Positions 57,546 to 64,000 of a stretch of DNA of 64,000 nucleotides are shown piece after piece (the stretch's first letter is position 1; each line of letters starts with the position of its first letter). This DNA comes from Silene conica (lineage: Eukaryota > Streptophyta > Magnoliopsida > Caryophyllales > Caryophyllaceae), in NCBI GenBank assembly GCA_029255685.2, contig CM055317.2, forward strand, positions 19,786,501 through 19,850,500, in the 5' to 3' direction. The translations under genes were made by a program, and so were the position numbers. The notes beneath the pieces are model-generated. The model had not been told where the DNA came from. It saw nothing but the letters and a program-made list of their open reading frames with translations, and searched no databases.

Positions 57546-58338
57546 CCCTAATTATTATTATTGTTAATTCCTTTGTGTTTATTATTTTGATTTTGAGAAT
57601 ATTGTTTGAATTAGGTGATTAGGTGTGATTTCCTTGTTGCTTATTCTTATTAATTTCCCAATCTCATTGTTGTTCGAATCATTAAGTGTGTTTTTCTTGT
57701 GATTTTATTTAAGCAATAACTTGTGGTTAGATTAGTGAGTGTGATTTCCCCCTTATCTTGTCCATAAGAAAGGAGTTAACTTGTGATTAGGTATTAATTG
57801 TGATTTCATTGTGCCAAATTACCCCTATTGAATCTTTTGTGCTTTTCTACTTGGGTTGTAATTCTAGTCGGGTAGATGATTAAGTGTGATTTACTTGTTA
57901 TTTGCTTTTATTTAAGAAGATTTAAAGAAATAATTCTCACAATAGGGTAATGATAGTAATTGGGGAAGTAAATGAGTCAAGGATCAATCATTAGAGGACC
58001 ACTAATAGGATTGGGTTAAGTTCTTTCTCAATTTGATAATTTCTCACAAGTCTTTTGTTTGCTAATTGCTTGTTACTTGCTACTCACTCTTATTTGAATT
58101 TTGTTGCTTTTGTTTGCATTCTGAACCAACCCCCCCCCCCCTCCCCCCCCCCACATTCTTGTCATTAGTTAGTCTTAATTATTCTATTTACATAGTTGAA
58201 AACCATTTGCAAAACTCCCCTTTTCTTGGGTTCGATCCCATTACTTGTTGCTATACTCGTTTTATAATTAGTATAATTAGCACGTTTTGTTAAATTGTTA
58301 ATTTGCGCGTTTTTAAGTGCGACGTTTTGGGCGTGTCA
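57546..58338 (+). repeat. Right arm of the inverted repeat (inverted R-U5-like copy)
   Basis: A reverse-complement copy of 56454-57277 with scattered substitutions and small indels (arms about 793 and 824 bp). It starts CCCTAATTATTATTATTG and ends GGGCGTGTCA. It contains a poly(C) run interrupted once by T (about 58131-58152), matching a shorter G-run in the other arm (56636-56650). Confidence 0.85.
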
Positions 58339-59432
58339 TACGCTCTTTTTTGAGTATTGTGTTGACACTACTCATCTAAGCGCCAATGAGTGATGACCGC
58401 TAAGGAGAGAGAACGTGTGTAATTTTAAATAAAAAGCCCAAACAAGTTTCGTGAAGAAAGGAATACGTTAAATCCTAATCCACTCCTGTTCTTCTATTTC
58501 CACTTTCCATTCCATATCCTTACATGTACTTGAACCACATAACCCATTATTGATTTATTGCCCATGGTTCTTTTATATGATTTGTAAACGGTGCAATTTT
58601 CAGCCGTCCTCCAAAAGGGCAACATGTACTTGATCTTATTTTGCTGATCTTACCCCAAAACTTGACACTTTTGAGTTTTCCAATTCTTCAACATAGGCCA
58701 CAAGCTATGTTACTCAAACTGTTTAGAAGTATCCGACATGTTCACATATCTGAGTGTCGGACTCCGCTATTTTCATGAAATATGAGATGAGATGTCAAAG
58801 TGTCATATCCATGTCCGACTATCGGGTGTCAGACACGGCGTGAGGGAATAAAAAGAGTTGGGTGACATATGCCACAGGCGCTAATAAGAAACTACTTAGG
58901 CAGCACAAGGATATGTTCAGAAAGTAGCCGTTAGATCATCTCCTTCCTCATATTGTATGTCCTTTGCTTCCACAGATGTGAAACAGGTATGCCATAAATC
59001 AGATAAAGCCAACTCAAATTCACTTAATATCTACTTTAAGGCTATTGCTATAAGCGCTTTTTGAGAAAATTACTAATAATCATCACCTGAAGGCTGAAGC
59101 TCAAATTCTGCACGTATAAGGAAGAATTGCTTGTCTATTTTAATAAAGCAAGTTACTGTTTTGCACTCTCAGTGGTTATGCAGACAGAAGACTCGGGATC
59201 TTCCCTAGCAGTTTTTATAGTTAGTTTACCCTCTGTCTTGCCAGGGTGGGAAAGAGAAGGAAAGGGCACAGGCGTTTTCGGACAGCTTAAACAGCAACCA
59301 AACACCACTAACCCCTTACTGCCTCACCTTTACACGGATGGCTAATGGTATTAAATCAAGGACACAACACGATATGTGTTTCGCAAAAGGCTTTGAAGAT
59401 CACCATGACCGCATTTACCATACTTTTTCTTT
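58339..59432. other. Region downstream of the phosphatase gene
   Basis: No gene recognised. A terminal exon or 3'UTR of the minus-strand phosphatase could lie in its right part, but no acceptor and stop combination is convincing. Confidence 0.45.
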
Positions 59433-59471
59433 TTATCTCAAATTAGAAAAAAAGAAGGTATAAGAACATAC

Positions 59472-62400
59472 CTTATTGCAGTTCGTGATGTAAGAAACAA
59501 CAACAGTGATATCATCAAGCTTTCCACCGTAATATCGAAAGCCAGCATCTTGTGCTGCTGTTGAAAAAGGTGTTTGCCTGTCTCTATCTTGTGCCCGCTG
59601 GCGTGCTAGAGCTGCTATCTTCTGAGCTGTCACTTGAGGCGCTAAGCCGGCCCTCAGTGCATGTACGACCACTCCAGTCACCTCATTGCTGTACAAGTTG
59701 TCAAAAAGTCCATCTGTACCAGCAATTATAACATCTCCAGGTGCAACAGGCACAGAGAATACCTGCAATACCAATAAAGGTCGTTCTCATGTTTTTTTTC
59801 AGTTACATCAGCGTTTTTCGAAACGCAATACAAATCAACTTGCTAGATTACAGAATGAGGAAGGGACAAATCGACAATCTATTTAATGGGGTCGTATAAT
59901 TAAAAATGATGTAATAATCATGTTCACTCAATAGGTTAGTTACATTGTGAATAAGACCTTATAGAGTGAAACTGTCTTGGCATACATCTGACCGCTTTGT
60001 AAAGATTTGAAAAATTACAGCATTTCAAAACGATATGAGCACCATTCAATAAACGCACGACAAATGTCGACCAAAGAGACCCCTGGTTCCGGTTTATATC
60101 CATAATATAGAAAGGCCAACAGCTCTGTGATGAGATACCACTACGAGAATCAAACTATGACAGCTTCAATTACTATAATTCCGCAAAACCCACTTTCATA
60201 TCCACACAGTATATGAAACCCAGACTAACATTACTTAACTACAGTTCTAAACATAAGCTTGCCTCTAAGACACTCCTTCGATACTCCACTTTGATTGCAT
60301 GCCACTAAGACACTCCTTTGACATTGCATATGAAAACACTTGACCATTTGATGTTAGGCGATGTACATGATAATTCTCACTAAATAGTCACATGTAACGC
60401 TCAGACACACGCGTCCGATACGTGTAGACAAAGGTGATAACATGATTTAACATACATGGCAGTATGGCACCATCAGCAAGACTATATTATCAGTTCTTTA
60501 CTAGTAATGTGATAAAGCTAGCCAATTATCTAAATCGACGAACCTGACCACAGCTAGGTAGGTCACCACCGTCACCACTTTCTAGCTGAAATGTGAAGTT
60601 AAAATCATGCTGCTGAACAGGAGACCGAAATACAGTGCAGCCCTCCCTAATCACAATGAAACCACTGTCTCCAAGATTGATAGCATGCAGATCCTGTAAG
60701 AATAGCAAGAACCATAATAAACAAACAAAGTTTTGACTTATTTTAAGTTTTGACTAATAGGAAATATAGATAAAGGTTGCCAAGGAACCAACACCCAAGT
60801 AGAAAATGACACCAAAGGAGTGACTTGCTCATACAAATGACACTAGCGAAAGAAATCGCCCAATAGTTGATGACCTTATACAAAAAAAGAGCTAGATTTC
60901 TGGAGATGATCTCGAAATCTATCATTTTATCCTTGTTTCGAATGTTGGCGCTAAAAATGTGCCCACTACAGCCTCGAAACGTGGACTGTTTGATATAACC
61001 TCCTCATCTGAGATGATATACCATACAGCATTACACCCATGACTAGAAGATAGTTTTCAAGCTCTCATGAATAATCTTAGGTATATCGAGAAGACTAGTT
61101 AAGTTCCACTGATAGCGACACTGACACAGATGTCGCCAAATGTTTGACAGAGGAAGGGTAGAACTCCGCATAGTCACCCTGTCCTAAAATGAGGATAGGG
61201 GAAGGGGAGATCATAAAAGAATTGTTTTGAGGTTTAAAAATAGGAAATGGTTCAAAACGAAAAGACTTAATATTTCAATAAGGCTTAAATAGGGCTTATG
61301 TGTAAAGAAGTAAAAGTCGGGGACAGTGTGGCAAAAAAAAGGACATAATAAAAACTATGTCACAGTGTCGGTGTATCCAGCACGTGGGAGTATCTGGCAC
61401 GTAACTTTGCAATTCAAGTTTTAACGATATGGGACATGGTCAAACAAGTGTGTTAACTCCTTTATAGACACAGACACAACACATCCCAGATTTATCCCTT
61501 TTTCTCGACTGGAAAACATTGAGAGACCCTAAAATACAATTTTTTTTACCACAATAATTCATTTACTACTCCTCTTTCCTATTCCGGATAATCTTCCCTA
61601 TTCGGCAGTGGCAGGTTTAATTAAAATAAGCATAAAGTATTGTTGTGAAGTGAGGTGATTGGAGAGAGGGAAGGTAACACTCTAATATACCGTTTCAAAT
61701 AAACCCTACCTAATCTTATAATCAATCAGCTAACACTCTCAGAAAAGATGTGTTTAAAACTTAAACCCTACCTCATAGCCAAAGTTACGACCCTAGATGC
61801 TCCTAACCTACAAGGCACGCTTACGTGGGCACCCACACTAGTTAAGCACAAAACAACATAAATGAATCCCTCTTAATCTTGCGGGGTCACAGATATTTCA
61901 CAAACCAGGGAGAATGGTTTCTAATTTCAGAGAAACAATTATTAGTGGAATCATAATATTCAAAGTGGTTTGTCAATAAAGAGAATGAGTAAACTAAAAG
62001 CAAAAAAATATAGTAGTCTTTGATTCATTGGATTGAAATCATTCAAGGAAATAGTGATTGGTGAACGAAAAAGGAATCAGAGAAAAGTTGGAAAGGGTAA
62101 ATCACACTTTTACAAATTTTGTTTGGCTAAAAGAAGATTAAGGTAGTTAAATGTGTTGGCTGTAATGTCTTTAAAGCTACGAAGTAGTTGCTCTACTTAA
62201 GTTCTTTAGAAAAGTGAAAAGTTAATTACTTTGAAAAGGTGATGTATGGTATGACAAGGAACTGCAAATTCTGTATCATATTTTCACAAATGTCAATAAA
62301 ATTAAGAGAGACTAGTGCTTATGAAAAGCATACATTCCCACTCAATCATGCACAACAGATACCCCTGAGGTTAATAGTATCAGACAATGAGGCACAAAAT

Positions 62401-62963
62401 AAAACTATCCATATATCCCAAAATAGTTTGAGCGTGTAACTATCCATCTTTTGCTTTGTATATGGGTGACAACTAAGACATTCGGGGTATCAGTTTGTAT
62501 ATAGAGCGTCACTCCCATGGTGTTTAGTACATGGGCGTCAACCCCTTGGCTCTTGGCGCCCCTTAATAAATATGATCTCTTATTTTGCAGAAAAGGAAAA
62601 AGCAAAAAAAACTGTTCATTAACATGCATATAATTAGACTAGATATACATACTTGGTCAGTGAGAGCAATGATGCAAGCAGTTGAAGACCCTTTTGCTTT
62701 GGTAATTGAATGAGCTTTCTCCAAAACCCTAGCCAAGTCAATGCTTCCTCTAGGCTCCTCTCGGATTGCACTCACTGCATTAGACATAAGCTCCCGAGCA
62801 TATTCCCCAGCATCAACGCCAAGCTCAGCCCAACCACCAACACCATCTGCCACGCCTACTGCTTGTTCTTCAGGGCATATGAAATGAGCATCCTCTCCAC
62901 CAGTATCTTCTTTATCAGGATGGGGTAAGCAGCATGATCCTGAAAGTAGTTTCAAAGCTTTGT
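59472..62963 (-). CDS. PP2C-family protein phosphatase (PTC7/PP2C55-type), 5'-partial
   Basis: Three exons on the minus strand: 62963-62653, 60693-60544 and 59762-59472, with AG acceptors and GT donors at each junction and consistent phase (first exon enters with 2 nt of a split codon; the others phase 0). Exon 1 has GGEDAHF and VADGVGGW, with metal-binding acidic residues. Exon 2 has [10 protein letters not shown]. Exon 3 has [11 protein letters not shown] and [10 protein letters not shown]. These are the motifs of Mn/Mg-dependent PP2C phosphatases of the SpoIIE/PTC7-like branch. Plant members such as PP2C 26, 55 and 80 dephosphorylate Ser/Thr, often in organelles. The N-terminus, including any transit peptide, lies beyond the right edge. 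At the 3' end, after TNCNK, a GTATGT donor suggests one more small exon; if it is not spliced, the frame stops at 59433. No broken motif is seen. Confidence 0.9.
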
Positions 62964-64000
62964 CTGAAGGTATGTTCCTGGATTAGCATATGTGCTGAAG
63001 TTAGGCCTAAAACCACCTCTACTATTCATCGTAAAGGTTCAAGAAGTAAAATTCTTCATATAAAAAGAGCATAAATACTGTTTTATCACTTCTGATAAAA
63101 AAAATTAAACAGTTATTCACACGACTTGCACCAAAGATAAAGCTAATTTAATTGTTTCAGTGCTCAGACACTGCTAGTTAGACTAGCCGTCATCCTTCTG
63201 TTTCAAACCCCACACATTCATTTCAGAATTTTCGAAGGAAAGTCGATAAGTAAAACAAGATGAGTTCAGGAAATATATCTTGTAAAAATCCATCCAATTC
63301 TACTGCAATGTGTAACTATTTATTTAACTTTAATGGCTAGCATAGTCACCTTTGACAAATTTTCTGAGTATTAGAATTTGGAAATGGATGTTAAATCAAA
63401 CCAAACAAGTCACATAGTTATTCGACATATATATGTGGATTTAATGCTCAAAGTTGCATAGATTGGCCATCAAAGTCAAATCAAATGGGAAAAATATGAA
63501 TGGCTTAGAGGTAGTAGTAGCAGCAGTCATGTGATTTACGTATAATTAAAATAACGTATTTCCTCCGACAGAAATGACTACCGACAACTCTGAAATAAAA
63601 TATACTTTTTTCAAAACAACCCTTACCATGTTTAAGATTCCCTATTCCCAGAGTTTTGTATAGGCCCAAGGACAACTCTTAACCTTTTTAAGGTTCCTTA
63701 CTCCCAAGCTCAACAACACACGAAACCAAAAGCATCTCATAATGTATACCTACTTCAGGAACTACAATCACATCACTTTAGTAGTTTTTGAAATGTGGAC
63801 ACAACTCAACATTCTTAAGTTTCCCTATTATTAATACCCCTTCCTTTCCTGTCTAGTTTCATGCAGCATACCCAACAACATTATTCCACAGAGCTCTAAG
63901 GGGACTCCTGCCTTGGCAAGGTAAGCCAGGTAGAGAGAAATATGATACCTACAAATTCATATGCACGGAAAAGTAAGGACACTTTGATCTGACTGCTTTC
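62964..64000 (-). other. Upstream intron of the phosphatase gene
   Basis: No open frame or domain was recognised on either strand. Because exon 1 above begins at an acceptor inside a codon, this stretch is probably the preceding intron, and the N-terminal exon lies outside the window. Confidence 0.55.

Noticed and set aside
58126..58155. Poly(C) run as a functional i-motif or promoter element
   Set aside because: The other arm of the inverted repeat has a shorter G-run, so it is most simply a slippage-prone homopolymer within an LTR-like repeat.
1..64000. tRNA or rRNA genes, endogenous pararetrovirus
   Set aside because: The only tRNA-like signals are PBS sites and SINE boxes. No rRNA sequence was recognised, and no coat, movement or pararetroviral polymerase motifs were found.

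Overview
This window is AT-rich nuclear DNA from a flowering plant, probably a eudicot with a repeat-rich genome. The evidence is a plant-type TAF8 gene, a plant PTC7/PP2C55-type phosphatase with introns, plant LTR retrotransposons with classical iMet and Athila-type primer sites, Helitrons, hAT and Harbinger elements, and long non-coding stretches. Some repeat features would fit Caryophyllales, but the sequence alone does not settle this. Only two host genes are supported; nearly everything else is transposon.

Left part (1-35018). After a gene-free stretch with a tandem repeat, a short Helitron and a SINE, there is a four-layer nest of LTR elements, each layer bounded by a perfect 5-bp target duplication. 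A solo LTR (4727-6337 plus 33774-35018, TSD TGCAC) was split by a 13-kb minus-strand Athila/Tat-like element (6338-33768, TSD ATCAC). That element was split by a non-autonomous plus-strand gypsy-like element (8384-22769, TSD GTCTA), which was split by a Ty1/copia element (11500-19989, TSD GGAAC). Divergence between paired LTRs, judged by eye, falls from the outside inwards, in line with the insertion order.

The most unusual signals are short structured cassettes inside these elements. (i) The solo LTR holds about 13 units in which a conserved loop of about 20-26 nt is flanked by arms that pair within a unit but differ between units. (ii) GGTCGACCGACC-type 12-mers occur in eight pairs, always 21 bp start to start with unrelated 9-bp spacers, in two unrelated retrotransposon superfamilies. 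(iii) The Athila-like LTRs carry rigid 36-bp double dyads built from CCGG half-sites. (iv) The solo LTR also has four GCGCAG dyads at 20-21 bp spacing. None of these is explained by coding, LTR ends, PBS or PPT.

Middle part (35019-54200). A TAF8 gene (minus strand) lies just right of the nest. It is followed by an 8.4-kb decayed hAT element (37483-45845) with 8-bp TSDs, packed with a Harbinger MITE, Helitron termini, a Mutator-type MITE and an old copia LTR. Then come an LTR-like segment, a LINE RNase H relic, a Helitron inside a Helitron, a Harbinger-type element carrying a 27-28 bp minisatellite, and a LINE relic with an inverted 5' segment.

Right part (54200-64000). An LTR lies head to head with an inverted copy of its own downstream portion (56454-58338). 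The last three recognisable exons of a PP2C-family phosphatase lie on the minus strand, with the 5' end of that gene beyond the right edge.

The two host genes show no functional link. TAF8 belongs to TFIID; the phosphatase is of the PTC7 type and probably organellar.
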